Source of the DNA: Salinisphaera sp963835375
GTDB taxonomy: Bacteria > Pseudomonadota > Gammaproteobacteria > Nevskiales > Salinisphaeraceae
Reading direction: 5' to 3'
NCBI GenBank assembly: GCA_963835375.1
Contig: CAWIGB010000025.1
Location: 1 to 64,000, forward strand
DNA length: 64,000 nt
In this document: positions 38,347-47,241 of the stretch, piece by piece
Layout of the letters: the number at the start of each line of letters is the position of its first letter
How positions within the stretch are numbered: the first letter of the stretch is position 1
The notes under the pieces: model-generated
What the model saw: only the letters and a program-made list of their open reading frames with translations
Databases searched by the model: none
What the model was told of the DNA's origin: nothing
Program-made: the position numbers and the translations under genes

Positions 38347-39852
38347 GTGGCGTTGGCAACCGTGCACAGTCGGGCGCAGACCGGATTGAACGCGCCGCCG
38401 GTCGCTGTCGAGGTCGATCTGGCCGGTGGGTTGCCGGCTCTGGCGATCGTCGGGCTGCCGGAAACCGAGGTCAAGGAAAGCAAGGACCGGGTACGGGCCG
38501 CCATCACCAACAGCGGCTACCAGTTCCCCACGCGGCGCATCACCGTCAATCTGGCGCCGGCCGATCTGCCGAAAGAGGGCGGGCGCTTCGATCTGGCCAT
38601 TGCGCTCGGCATCCTCGCAGCGTCGGGGCAGATCCCGAGCGATTCGCTGGCGGGGCACGAGTTTCTGGGCGAGTTGTCGCTTTCCGGCGCGTTGCGGGGC
38701 GTGCGCGGCGCGCTGCCGGCCACGCTGGCGGCTGCCGGGGTTGATCGGCGTCTGGTCTTGCCCGCCGACAACGGCGGCGAGGCCGCGCTGGCCGGCGATG
38801 ATGCCGCCCGGACCGCGACCCATCTCGCCGACGTGGCCGCGACTCTGGCGGGCGGCGAACTCCACTGGTCCACTCCGGTGGCCGAACCGCGCGACGCCGA
38901 GCAGGCCGGCGTGCCCGACCTGGCCGAGGTCCGTGGCCAGCCCCAGGCCAAGCGGGCGCTGGAGATCGCGGCAGCCGGCGGCCACTCGTTATTGATGATC
39001 GGCCCGCCGGGTGCCGGCAAGACCATGCTGGCCTCGCGTCTGGTCGGCCTGTTGCCGCCGCTGGAGCGCGAGCAGGCGCTGGAAGTGGCCGCGATCGCAT
39101 CGATTTCGGGCGGTGGTTTCGATCCGTCGCTGTGGGGGCGTCGTCCGTTCCGGGCGCCGCATCACACGGCCTCGGGCGTGGCGCTGGTCGGCGGCGGCTC
39201 GACGCCGCGCCCCGGCGAAATCACGCTGGCGCATCGCGGCGTTCTGTTTCTTGACGAGCTGCCGGAATTCGATCGCCGGGTGCTGGAGGTACTGCGCGAA
39301 CCGTTGGAATCCGGCCATATCGTGATCTCGCGGGCGGCGCGGCAATCGGAGTTTCCGGCCGCGTTCCAACTGGTGGCGGCAATGAATCCCTGTCCCTGTG
39401 GCTACCAGGGCGATGCATCGGGACGTTGTCATTGCACGCCCGAACGGGTCGAGCGATATCGCTCGCGGATCTCCGGCCCACTGCTCGATCGGATCGACAT
39501 GCATCTCAATGTGGCGCCGATCACCAAAAAAGTGCTGATGGCGGTCGAGCCCGAAGTGGAGCGCTCTTCCGTGGTGCAAGCGCGCGTTCGTGGTGCAAGA
39601 CAAAGTGCCGAGACCCGTAGTGGCGGCCACAACGCTGCACTAACGCCGGGCCAGGTTGATGCCCACTGTGCGCCCACGGCCGATGGTAGCCGGCTGATCG
39701 AACAGGCCATCGATCGGTTGGGCCTGTCGGCCCGCGGTTATCACCGGATTCTGCGCGTGGCCCGTACGATTGCCGATCTGGCCGGTCACGCGCAGGTGCA
39801 GGCGCCCGATATCGCCGAAGCCATCGGTTATCGTCAGCTCGATCGAAGTTAG
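38347..39852 (+). CDS. comM: ComM/YifB magnesium-chelatase-like AAA+ helicase
   Basis: 501 residues from GTG 38347. N-terminal Lon-protease-like fold LPALAIVGLPETEVKESKDR, AAA+ ATPase with Walker A LLMIGPPGAGKTMLASRLVG, Walker B GVLFLDELPEFDRRVLEVLR, the zinc-finger-like insert NPCPCGYQGDASGRCHCTPE, and the Mg-chelatase C-terminal domain YHRILRVARTIADL. ComM promotes branch migration during natural transformation. Intact. Confidence 0.93.
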   Translation: MALATVHSRAQTGLNAPPVAVEVDLAGGLPALAIVGLPETEVKESKDRVRAAITNSGYQFPTRRITVNLAPADLPKEGGRFDLAIALGILAASGQIPSDSLAGHEFLGELSLSGALRGVRGALPATLAAAGVDRRLVLPADNGGEAALAGDDAARTATHLADVAATLAGGELHWSTPVAEPRDAEQAGVPDLAEVRGQPQAKRALEIAAAGGHSLLMIGPPGAGKTMLASRLVGLLPPLEREQALEVAAIASISGGGFDPSLWGRRPFRAPHHTASGVALVGGGSTPRPGEITLAHRGVLFLDELPEFDRRVLEVLREPLESGHIVISRAARQSEFPAAFQLVAAMNPCPCGYQGDASGRCHCTPERVERYRSRISGPLLDRIDMHLNVAPITKKVLMAVEPEVERSSVVQARVRGARQSAETRSGGHNAALTPGQVDAHCAPTADGSRLIEQAIDRLGLSARGYHRILRVARTIADLAGHAQVQAPDIAEAIGYRQLDRS

Positions 39853-39954
39853 CGTTTGCGGAACGGGCGGGTGCGGGCTTCGGGGCACGGATCATCGAGC
39901 CGGGTCGACGCCGATCGAACGTCGCGCCGACACACGACACCGCGGCGCCGGCTG

Positions 39955-40251
39955 CTAGGGCCTGTTGCCGTTTCGTGCGAGCCCGCGCCAAGCGCTTCCT
40001 GAAAAATTACTATGGGCGGCAAGACGAGGCGTAGTGCGCGCCGCGCAGTCATTCTGCGCAAGCGTGCTGCAACGCTGGATTGCCGCAAAACAGCGCTTGT
40101 CCCTCCGGGTTGGGCCGCCCATGAAAATCAACCATGGGCGCCCGGCGGCGTTGCAAGTCTTGATCGTGGCACGCACGAGGCGACTCGCGCTTGCCGGACA
40201 CGATTTGCGGTCTCCAACGCGGCGCTCGCACCAAACGGCAACAGGCCCTAG
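39955..40251. repeat. MITE-like element with 28-bp terminal inverted repeats
   Basis: 297 bp. Ends CTAGGGCCTGTTGCCGTTTC... (39955-39982) and its reverse complement (40224-40251) match at 27 of 28 positions. No coding capacity for a transposase. CTAG forms both outermost tetranucleotides. Another degenerate copy is at 33730-33867. The right end stops 12 bp before the rep start, so the element supplies part of the rep upstream region. Confidence 0.8.
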
Positions 40252-40263
40252 AATCCCGCCGTC

Positions 40264-42278
40264 ATGGCGCTACCTAAACTCAATCCTCAGCAGGATGCCG
40301 CAATGCGGTATCTGGATGGCCCGCTGCTTGTACTGGCGGGCGCCGGCTCAGGCAAGACGGGTGTCATTACGCGCAAGATCGCGCATCTGATCGCGCGCGG
40401 CTACGATGCCCGCCGCGTGGTCGCGGTGACCTTCACCAACAAGGCCGCGCGCGAGATGAAACAGCGTGCGGCCAAGCTCATCTCGGCCGACGATGCCCGC
40501 GGGCTGACCGTCAGCACCTTTCACAGCCTCGGCCTGCAGATGATTCGCGAGGAGCATGCCGCGCTGGGCTACAAGCCGCGCTTCTCGATCTTCGATTCCG
40601 AGGATGCCGACAAGGTGCTGGCCGATCTGGTCGGCCGCGACGGCGACCAGCGCAAGGCCACCAAGGCCGCCATCAGCAACTGGAAATCCGCGCTGATCGA
40701 TCCCGAAACCGCCCAGGCCCAGGCCTCCGGCAGCGATGTCCCGCTGGCGCGCGCCTACGGCGAATACCAGCGCCGGCTGAAAGCCTATAACGCGGTCGAT
40801 TTCGACGATCTGCTGGCGCTGCCGGTGCATCTGCTGTCGACCGATCACGAAGCGCGCGAGCGCTGGCAGAACCGGTTCCGCTATCTGCTGGTCGACGAGT
40901 ATCAGGACACCAATGCCGCCCAGTACGAGATGATGCGGCTGCTGGCCGGGGCGCGCGCGGCCTTTACGGTGGTCGGCGACGACGACCAGTCGATCTATGC
41001 CTGGCGCGGCGCGCGGCCCGGGCAATATCGCCGATCTGTCGCGTGATTTCCCGCATCTGAAGGTGATCAAGCTCGAGCAGAACTATCGCTCGGTGGGCAA
41101 CGTGCTGTCGGCGGCCAACCGCCTGATCGGTGCGTCCAGCCAGCGGGCCTACGAAAAGACGCTGTGGAGCGCGATGGGGCCGGGCGATCGCGTGCGCGTG
41201 CTGGCCGCCCCCGACGAAGCCGGCGAGGCCGAGCGCGTGGCCAGCGAGATTTCCGCGCACAAGCTGCGCGTCGGTACCGCCTACGGCGACTACGCGGTGC
41301 TCTATCGCGGCAATTTCCAGTCGCGCGCCTTCGAAAAAGCACTGCGCGAACGCGATATTCCATATCGCGTGTCCGGCGGGCGCTCGTTCTTCGAGCGCAG
41401 CGAAATCCGCGATCTGGTGACCTATCTCAAGCTGATGGTCAATCCGGACGACGACGCCGCCTTCCTGCGCATCGTCAACCTACCGCGTCGCGAGATCGGT
41501 CCGGCCACGCTGGAAGCGCTGGGCCGCTATGCCGGTTCGCGCCATATCAGCCTGTTCGATGCGGCCCGCGGCATCGGCCTGGCCGGCGGCGTGGGCGAGC
41601 GTTCCGGCCGCCGCCTGGCCGATTTCGTCGATTGGCTGCGCAACCTCACCCAGGACAGTGAAGGCATGACGCCCAAGGAACTGGTCAGCCAGCTCATCAT
41701 CGACATCGACTATCGCAACTGGCTGCGCGATACATCGGCGAATACCAAGGCGGCGCGCAAGCGCATCGAGAACCTGGATGAATTCATCGGCTGGCTGGAC
41801 CGCATGAGCGACCCGGAAGACGGCAAGCCGGTCACCCTCGAGGACGTGGTACGACGCTTGTCGCTGATGGATTTCGCCAACCAGTCGGAAAAAGACGTCG
41901 AGAACCAGGTTCATCTGCTCACGCTGCACGCCGCCAAGGGCCTGGAGTTCGATCACGTCTTTCTGGCCGGGCTGGAAGAAGGGCATGTTGCCGCACCACG
42001 CCTGCCTCGAAGACGACAAGATCGAGGAAGAACGCCGCCTGCTCTATGTCGGCATCACCCGGGCACGCAAGAGTCTGGCGCTGACCTATGCCCGCAAGCG
42101 CCGGCGCGGCGGCGAGGAGACCGACAGCGTGCCCAGCCGCTTCTTCGATGAGCTGCCGGCGGATGAACTCGAATGGCCGAGCTCGACCGGTACCCGCAGC
42201 AAGGTGACCAACGCCGAGCAGGGCCGCGGCCAGGTCGCGGCCCTGCGCGCGATACTGGGCGCCTCGACCGACGGCTGA
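40264..42278 (+). CDS. rep: ATP-dependent DNA helicase Rep, two frameshifts
   Basis: UvrD/Rep superfamily 1A 3'-5' helicase helping forks past obstacles. Walker A LLVLAGAGSGKTGVITRKIA; VVAVTFTNKAAREMKQRA; Walker B YLLVDEYQDTNAAQYEMMRL; motif III VVGDDDQSIYAWRGARP. An extra C at 41017-41019 shifts the frame, then SRDFPHLKVIKLEQNYRSVG (motif IV), LLTLHAAKGLEFDHVFLAGL (motif V). An extra G at 41981-41983 then gives RRLLYVGITRARKSLALTYA (motif VI). Total about 671 residues, normal for Rep. Both shifts are CC-to-CCC or GG-to-GGG changes, probably errors. Confidence 0.9.
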
Positions 42279-42378
42279 GGCGCGCGGGCCAGCCGTGTTA
42301 GGCCGCCGGGCAGCCGATCGTGCTCGCATGCTGCGATGGACGATACCGCCCGCAGCGCGTATCCTCTGCGACTCTAAA

Positions 42379-42455
42379 GCGCCCGTAGCTCAGCTGGATA
42401 GAGTGTCGGCCTCCGAAGCCGAAGGTCGCAGGTTCGAATCCTGCCGGGCGCACCA
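42379..42455 (+). tRNA. tRNA-Arg (anticodon CCG)
   Basis: 77 nt, cloverleaf intact: acceptor GCGCCCG/CGGGCGC with encoded CCA, D arm GCTCAGCTGGATAGAGT, anticodon loop CTCCGAA with CCG at 42413-42415, T arm GCAGGTTCGAATCCTGC. Its 3' end is repeated at 42620-42638 and, in decayed form with the flanking terminator, at about 60974-61077, making it the anchor of the island to the right. Confidence 0.97.
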
Positions 42456-42462
42456 GACATAG

Positions 42463-42491
42463 AAAAAACCCGCCATACGCGCGGGTTTTTT
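42463..42491 (+). terminator. Rho-independent terminator after tRNA-Arg
   Basis: AAAAAACCCGC (42463-42473), a 7-nt loop, then GCGGGTTTTTT (42481-42491): a perfect 11-bp arm ending in T6, directly after the tRNA. Confidence 0.92.
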
Positions 42492-42619
42492 ATGGCTTGA
42501 ACAGAGCCCATTCGAACCTGCGACAGACAACAGGCAAGGTTCGACGGGCTCGCAGCGCGAGCCCGAACGGGGGCGCGTAGCGCCCCCGGCCCGAAGGGCG
42601 AGGCGCGGTAGCGCCGAGT

Positions 42620-42638
42620 AATCCTGCCGGGCGCACCA
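42620..42638 (+). repeat. 19-bp direct repeat of the tRNA-Arg 3' end (att-like)
   Basis: AATCCTGCCGGGCGCACCA is identical to 42437-42455, the last 19 nt of the tRNA. Such tandem 3'-end copies mark tyrosine-recombinase attachment sites. The 165 bp between the copies contains the tRNA terminator and GC-rich inverted repeats. Confidence 0.8.
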
Positions 42639-42728
42639 CCTTCACGGTCGATTAAGGCGCTGCTGATTAAAGACGCCCAATCTGCGCGATGCTGGCGCCG
42701 CAAACCGAAACCGTCTGGAACTGGCCTG

Positions 42729-43251
42729 ATGCGAAGCCCGGACGCCGAGCAACCGTCACTGTTTTCGTATTCGCAGACGACCGATTTTGTACCCGCCGAT
42801 CATCTGCTGCGCCGGATCCGGTCGCTGGTTGGTGCGATACTGGAATCCATGGACCGCACTCTGACGGTCAGCACCTCACATACAGGCCGACCGGGCATCA
42901 CCCCGGAGCGCCTGATCCGGGGCCTGCTGCTGCAGATGCTGTACTCGGCCGCTTTGAGCGCCAGCTCGTCGAGCAGCGCCGCTACAACATGCTCTATCGC
43001 TGGTTCGTCGGCGTGTCACTGGATGATGCCGTCTGGGATGGCGCGACGTTCACCAGGAAGCGCCAGCGTCGCCGGTTGTCCGAACAGCATTTCTGAGTGG
43101 ACGGCACGTTGATCGACGCCTGGGCGTCGATGGGCAGCTATCGGCGCAAAAACGATGACGACGAGCCGACGAGCGGGCCGCCCGACTTCAAGGGCGAAGC
43201 CCGGCGAGCGGATGCCCAAGAATGTAAGATCGATCCCGATGCTTGGCTGTA
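42729..43251 (+). pseudogene. Truncated IS5-group transposase (DDE, older insertion)
   Basis: Begins MRSPDAEQPSLFSYSQTTDF, VPADHLLRRIRSLVGAILES and GRPGITPERLIRGLLLQMLY. After a shift near 42946 it continues RFERQLVEQRRYNMLYRWFV, GVSLDDAVWDGATFTRKRQR and VDGTLIDAWASMGSYRRKND (first catalytic Asp), then breaks off at KIDPDAWLY where the IS5 copy begins. An in-frame TGA also occurs near 43096. The catalytic C-terminal half is missing. A remnant adjoining the att-like repeat. Confidence 0.8.
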
Positions 43252-43255
43252 CTAG

Positions 43256-44088
43256 GGCATGTCGTCACGAGATATGCTTTAACGAGATGCTTGGAATGCG
43301 ACGCGTTGCTGAGCTATGTCGAACGCACAACACTGCCACGATTTATCGGATCGCCAATGGGCGCCGATTGAGCCGCATCTGCCAGGCCGTGCGGGTCAAT
43401 GGGGCGGCGTCGCTCATGATAATCGGCGGTTCGTCAATGCGGTTCTCTGGGTTCTGCGAACTGGTGCGCCCTGGCGGGATCTGCCGCCATCATACGGCGA
43501 CTGGAAAAATACGCATCGACGATTCTGCCGCTGGCGCGATCGCGGCATTTGGGAAGAGTTGCTTGATGTGTTGATCGATGAGCCTGACTACGAATGGCTG
43601 ATGATCGATGCCAGCCATTGCAAAGTACAGGCGAGCGCGGCCGGTGCCGGGGGCGGCAACGACGGCGTCGGGCGCACAAAAGGGGGCTCAATACCAAGCT
43701 GCATCTGGCCGTGGATGCGCATGGTATGCCGCTCCGAATCCTTGCAACAAAAGGTACCGAAGCAGATTGTGCACAAGCTGACGAATTGATCGACGGATTC
43801 GAAGTCGAGCATTTAATCGCGGACAAGGGCTATGACAGCAACGCGATCGTGCAACAGGCCCAAGCGCAAGCCATGCAGGCTCAGATTCCATCCCGCGCTC
43901 CTCGCAAGACACCGCGTCCAATCGACGACGCGCTGTATCGCCACCGGCATCTGGTTGAAAACGCATTCGAGACGCTTAAGCCATGGCGTGGCATCGCCAC
44001 ACGCTATGCCAAGCGACTCTCCTCGTTTCTGGCCCAAGCTCAGATCGCCTGCCTCTGCCTTTGGCTCAAAATTTCGTGACGACATGCC
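43256..44088 (+). mobile_element. IS5-family (IS427-like) insertion sequence
   Basis: 833 bp with perfect 15-bp terminal inverted repeats GGCATGTCGTCACGA / TCGTGACGACATGCC, flanked on both sides by CTAG (43252-43255 and 44089-44092). It abuts the broken transposase on the left and the stop codon of the membrane protein gene on the right. Confidence 0.9.
43316..44079 (+). CDS. IS5-family transposase, two overlapping frames
   Basis: First frame (from ATG 43316): HDLSDRQWAPIEPHLPGRAG, NRRFVNAVLWVLRTGAPWRD and YEWLMIDASHCKVQASAAGA with the first Asp. Second frame: KRGLNTKLHLAVDAHGMPLR, FEVEHLIADKGYDSNAIVQQ (second Asp) and RHLVENAFETLKPWRGIATR (Glu). The frames overlap around an A4G5 run near 43677-43685, the kind of slippery site IS427-group elements use for programmed frameshifting to make the full transposase. 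Confidence 0.88.
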
Positions 44089-44565
44089 CTAGTGGGGCGG
44101 TCTGAGGGGCACGATCCAGAGCTGATACAGACTGACCAGAATCATGACTGCCAGAGAGGTCACGAATGTGCCTCCGCCGATGATGACCTCATAGACGAAA
44201 CTTTCGAAGTTATGGGTCAGGAACCAGCCAGCGACATCGACGGGAAAAGCCACGAAGGGCAGCACACACCAGAAGGCACGCCAGCCGGCGCTAATCGATG
44301 AATGGATAAAGATATAGCCGATCACCCAGAACACCGGCAGCAGCCCCATCATGTGAATATGCGCCAGACCGATCAGGGTGTTTACACTCATCCCCGGCCC
44401 GTAATAGGCCTTGGCGATATCGTGGGGCGTGATGATAAAGCCGGTCTTTTCTATATGACTTACGTCGATATAGGAGAGCGCCATGAGCAGCGCCACGGAG
44501 GCAAACAGCAGCGCGGCCGTATTCAGGGCCTTGAATTCCAGTGGTTGTTCCGGAAGAGGTTTCAT
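44089..44565 (-). CDS. Four-helix membrane protein with His pairs, unknown function, in the cyc2 cluster
   Basis: 158 residues from ATG 44565 (AAGGA 6 nt before it). About four membrane helices: 13-32, 62-86, 98-116, 125-152. Helix 2 has His69-x-His71 and His88, with His118 after helix 3, positions that could ligate heme or metal. I do not recognise the family. It is 36 bp after the cytochrome c gene on the same strand, downstream of HiPIP, so it may be a membrane partner in the electron route. Its TAG stop is formed by the CTAG at the IS5 boundary, so the natural C-terminus may have been longer. Confidence 0.7.
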   Translation of the reverse strand: MKPLPEQPLEFKALNTAALLFASVALLMALSYIDVSHIEKTGFIITPHDIAKAYYGPGMSVNTLIGLAHIHMMGLLPVFWVIGYIFIHSSISAGWRAFWCVLPFVAFPVDVAGWFLTHNFESFVYEVIIGGGTFVTSLAVMILVSLYQLWIVPLRPPH

Positions 44566-44601
44566 GGACCATCCTTGTCGCACGACATCGGGGCGGCTGC
44601 A

Positions 44602-44994
44602 CTACTTCTTCTTGCTTGTAGCGCAGGAAGCATTCTGGACACTGGAGTAATAGGCGGCCAGCGCCTGCATCTGAGACTTGGACAGCCCGGACGCTATCCC
44701 ATGCATGATCGCATTGTTGCGGTCGCCCTGTTTGAAATGCTCCAGGGCCTGCACCAGGTACTGATAGTTCTGTCCGGCCAAATTCGGATACTGGCTATTC
44801 ACGGCCATCCCGTTGCTACCATGACAGGCGGCGCACTGGCCTGAAATGGCCTGGCCGCTGCTAGCACTTGGATCCGCCGCGGCCAGGCTACTCAGCCCCA
44901 GCAGCACAGCAGGAAATGCGGACCACGCCAAGACCCGGAGCGCGGTCCGGACACCCATGGATCCATCATCGTTGCGCAACACAGTCAACGGCAT
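44602..44994 (-). CDS. Periplasmic monoheme cytochrome c (c553/c4-like)
   Basis: 130 residues; start ATG 44994 with AAGGAG 6 nt upstream. Signal peptide to about residue 41 (FPAVLLGLSSLAAA), one heme site Cys54-x-x-Cys57-His58 (SGQCAACHGSNG), then YPNLAGQNYQYLVQALEHFK and GIASGLSKSQMQALAAYYSS, the class I pattern seen in each half of cytochrome c4, with a Met available as distal ligand. An extra Cys in the last eight residues and a KKK end are unusual. Likely shuttle between the outer-membrane Cyc2 and inner-membrane oxidases. Confidence 0.87.
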   Translation of the reverse strand: MPLTVLRNDDGSMGVRTALRVLAWSAFPAVLLGLSSLAAADPSASSGQAISGQCAACHGSNGMAVNSQYPNLAGQNYQYLVQALEHFKQGDRNNAIMHGIASGLSKSQMQALAAYYSSVQNASCATSKKK

Positions 44995-45194
44995 GACAAG
45001 CTCCTTGGGCACCGTCAAACGAAGGCGGGCCAGTTGGGCCGCCATATATCGAAAGCGCCGGCCGGAACGTGGTCCCTGCGGCATGACGCGCTTGCCTCCG
45101 CAAGCAGCGTCATCCCAGTTTCTTTCCTCGGCCCATTTCCGGCCTATGCCAACCATTCCACCATGAGCACAGCGGCATTAGAGATATCCTGGCG

Positions 45195-45527
45195 TCAATT
45201 ACTTGTGGGGGCCCAGGCAGAACACCATCCATTCGGGCTCACCTTACCCGCGACCACCTTGCAGTGTCCCATGGCATTGGCGCTGGACCCGGGGATGTAC
45301 AGGCTGCAGTTGCTGCATTTCTGGTTTCCCTTGGGCGTATCTTGATACTGGAGCGCGGATTTCGGCGTCTGTCCATAAGCTGGATGCGCCTGAGCTTGTC
45401 GTGACGCGAACCACACGGGAATCGCGACGACACCGGCGGCCATCCCGCCGGCCTGCTTGAGGAAATCGCGGCGGCTGCTCGCGCCCGAAAGTGCGTCCGG
45501 GGATTGTTTCCGTTCTTTTGACTTCAT
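45195..45527 (-). CDS. High-potential iron-sulfur protein (HiPIP), Tat-exported
   Basis: 110 residues; start ATG 45527 after GAGGAAG. Twin-arginine signal SSRRDFLKQAGGMAAGVVAI. The mature part carries the HiPIP cysteine pattern Cys71, Cys74, Cys89, Cys102 within QKCSNCSLYIPGSSANAMGH and NGWCSAWAP, binding one 4Fe-4S cluster. HiPIPs are periplasmic one-electron carriers; the Iro protein of Acidithiobacillus belongs here. Divergent from cyc2 over 267 bp with an FNR-type box between, which supports a shared role in iron or extracellular electron oxidation. Confidence 0.93.
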   Translation of the reverse strand: MKSKERKQSPDALSGASSRRDFLKQAGGMAAGVVAIPVWFASRQAQAHPAYGQTPKSALQYQDTPKGNQKCSNCSLYIPGSSANAMGHCKVVAGKVSPNGWCSAWAPTSN

Positions 45528-45671
45528 CGTGTTCTTCCTCGCCTGCCTGTTGTCATGCATAAGCCATAACGCCCGCATTCTGGTCCCGAGTCGGGAGATG
45601 AACAGGTCATTTAAGTCCTGCCTGCCCATGTCGCGAGTTACATGATCGTAGGTCCACAAAAACCGAGACTG

Positions 45672-45685
45672 TTGATCTATATCAA
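45672..45685. promoter_or_regulatory. FNR/ANR-type box in the cyc2-HiPIP divergent promoter
   Basis: TTGATCTATATCAA, a perfect match to the FNR/ANR consensus TTGAT-N4-ATCAA. It lies 145 bp before the HiPIP start and 110 bp before the cyc2 start. Suggests control by oxygen, or by nitric oxide through a DNR/NnrR-type relative. Confidence 0.75.
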
Positions 45686-45794
45686 ATTCCGCGTGGTGGC
45701 GAAGACCTATGGTTTGAGACATGCCCTGATGGCCTTGGTCCCGTCAGATAGGGGTATGGGGCTAAAACGAAGAATAAAATTCAAGGAGATGGCC

Positions 45795-47150
45795 ATGTAC
45801 CGGCAAAAGAGTGCGGGAATCTATTATTGGGGTATTTTAGTCTTGGTCGGCCTGACCCTTAACGTGCTGTTTTCGCCTCAGGCTGCGGCGGTGCCTTCGT
45901 TTTCGCGACAGACGGGCCAGGCGTGCGCCGCTTGCCATACCTCCTATCCGGGGCTGACGCCTTATGGTCGGCAGTTCAAACTCTCTGGCTACCAGATAAG
46001 CACCCTCAAACAGGTCAAGAGCAAAGCCAGCGATTCGTCCCCCGGCATGTCGATCAATCGGATACCCAATCTGTCCGTGATTCTTCAGGCGGGCGAGGCC
46101 TATCTGAACAAGCGGGTATCCGGCACCCAGAATCCCAACGCCGACTTTCCGAAGGAACTCGGATTTTATTACGCGGGCAAGGTCGCGCCCCATCTGGGCA
46201 CATTCCTGCAGGCCACGTATGACTCGGGCGGTAGCTTCGGAATTGATATGAGCGACATGCGCTACGCGCGCTACGCCAAGCTGTTTTCCAAGTCCACACT
46301 CTGGGGGTTGGATATCAATAATGGGCCGACCTTTGAGGACCCTTGGAACAGCACCCCGGGCTATGGTTGGCCCTATGTTGAAAACGATGCCGCGGTCGGG
46401 CCGACTATAGGGCCGTTCATATCCAGCGAAGCGGTCCAGACCAACGTCATCGGTGCTGGCGCCTACCAGTACTGGAACAATCTCCTGTATGCCTATGTCG
46501 GGGTCTACCAGGCCGCCCCGCAGGGCAACACACCGGCGAACTGGAACAACGGCGCCACCATCAGCGGGGCTGCGCCGTATTACCGGATCGCCTTCACCCC
46601 TACCCCCAATTTGGAAATCGGCTCATTCGGCTTATTCACCGATTTTCACCCGCATAACGTCAACAGCGGCAAGGATCGCTACACCGACATCGGTCTGGAT
46701 ACCCAGTACCAGCTGTATCCCAACCAAAACAACATCCTGACGTTCCATGCAAGTTACATCTACGAGAAGCACAGCAATATTAGTCGGACCATGGGGTCGG
46801 GCTATACTGGATCCGATTCGCTCACGACCAATTTCTACAACCTCGACGGCAACTGGTATTACAAGCACCGCTATGGTCTCGGCCTAGGCTTCTTCTATAC
46901 CCAAGGTGACAGCAGCCCTTATTACCAAGACGTCTACGGCAACAGTAGCGATGGATTCAAGACCAATACCCGGCCCAATACCAATGGCGAGATAGCGCAA
47001 CTGGATTACTTCCCCTACCAGAACGTGCGCTTATCGATGCAGTACATCGCCTACAACAAGTTCAACGGATCGTCCAGCAACTACAATGGGCAAGGGCGCA
47101 GTGCCTCGGACAACAACACATGGCTGCTGAACGCCCTGTTCGGCTTCTAG
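45795..47150 (+). CDS. cyc2: Cyc2-type outer-membrane cytochrome-porin, candidate Fe(II) oxidase
   Basis: 451 residues. ATG 45795 is preferred over 45789 because AAGGAG lies 6 nt before it. Signal peptide ends at about AAA-VPS (30-33). Right behind it is the Cyc2 hallmark: SFSRQTGQACAACHTSYPGL (heme c on Cys44, Cys47, His48) followed by TPYGRQFKLSGYQ. The remaining 390 residues alternate aromatic beta strands (FYYAGKVAPHLGTFLQATYD, YYRIAFTPTPNLEIGSFGLF, YKHRYGLGLGFFYTQGDSSP) and end LNALFGF with a C-terminal Phe, as in outer-membrane barrels. Cyc2 proteins oxidise extracellular Fe(II) and pass electrons to periplasmic carriers, here probably HiPIP and cytochrome c. Mn or other reductants cannot be excluded. 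Confidence 0.92.
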   Translation: MYRQKSAGIYYWGILVLVGLTLNVLFSPQAAAVPSFSRQTGQACAACHTSYPGLTPYGRQFKLSGYQISTLKQVKSKASDSSPGMSINRIPNLSVILQAGEAYLNKRVSGTQNPNADFPKELGFYYAGKVAPHLGTFLQATYDSGGSFGIDMSDMRYARYAKLFSKSTLWGLDINNGPTFEDPWNSTPGYGWPYVENDAAVGPTIGPFISSEAVQTNVIGAGAYQYWNNLLYAYVGVYQAAPQGNTPANWNNGATISGAAPYYRIAFTPTPNLEIGSFGLFTDFHPHNVNSGKDRYTDIGLDTQYQLYPNQNNILTFHASYIYEKHSNISRTMGSGYTGSDSLTTNFYNLDGNWYYKHRYGLGLGFFYTQGDSSPYYQDVYGNSSDGFKTNTRPNTNGEIAQLDYFPYQNVRLSMQYIAYNKFNGSSSNYNGQGRSASDNNTWLLNALFGF

Positions 47151-47241
47151 ATCCATCCAGGTCGCAGGCGATCGCTGCTCCGTGCCAGGCTCCGCTCGGA
47201 GCGGCGGATCCGACACGTCAACCCCGTTTGATGGCCAATCC

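Noticed and set aside
42605..42638. Second tRNA-Arg gene
   Set aside because: Only the last 19 nt of the tRNA are present; no D or anticodon arm precedes them.
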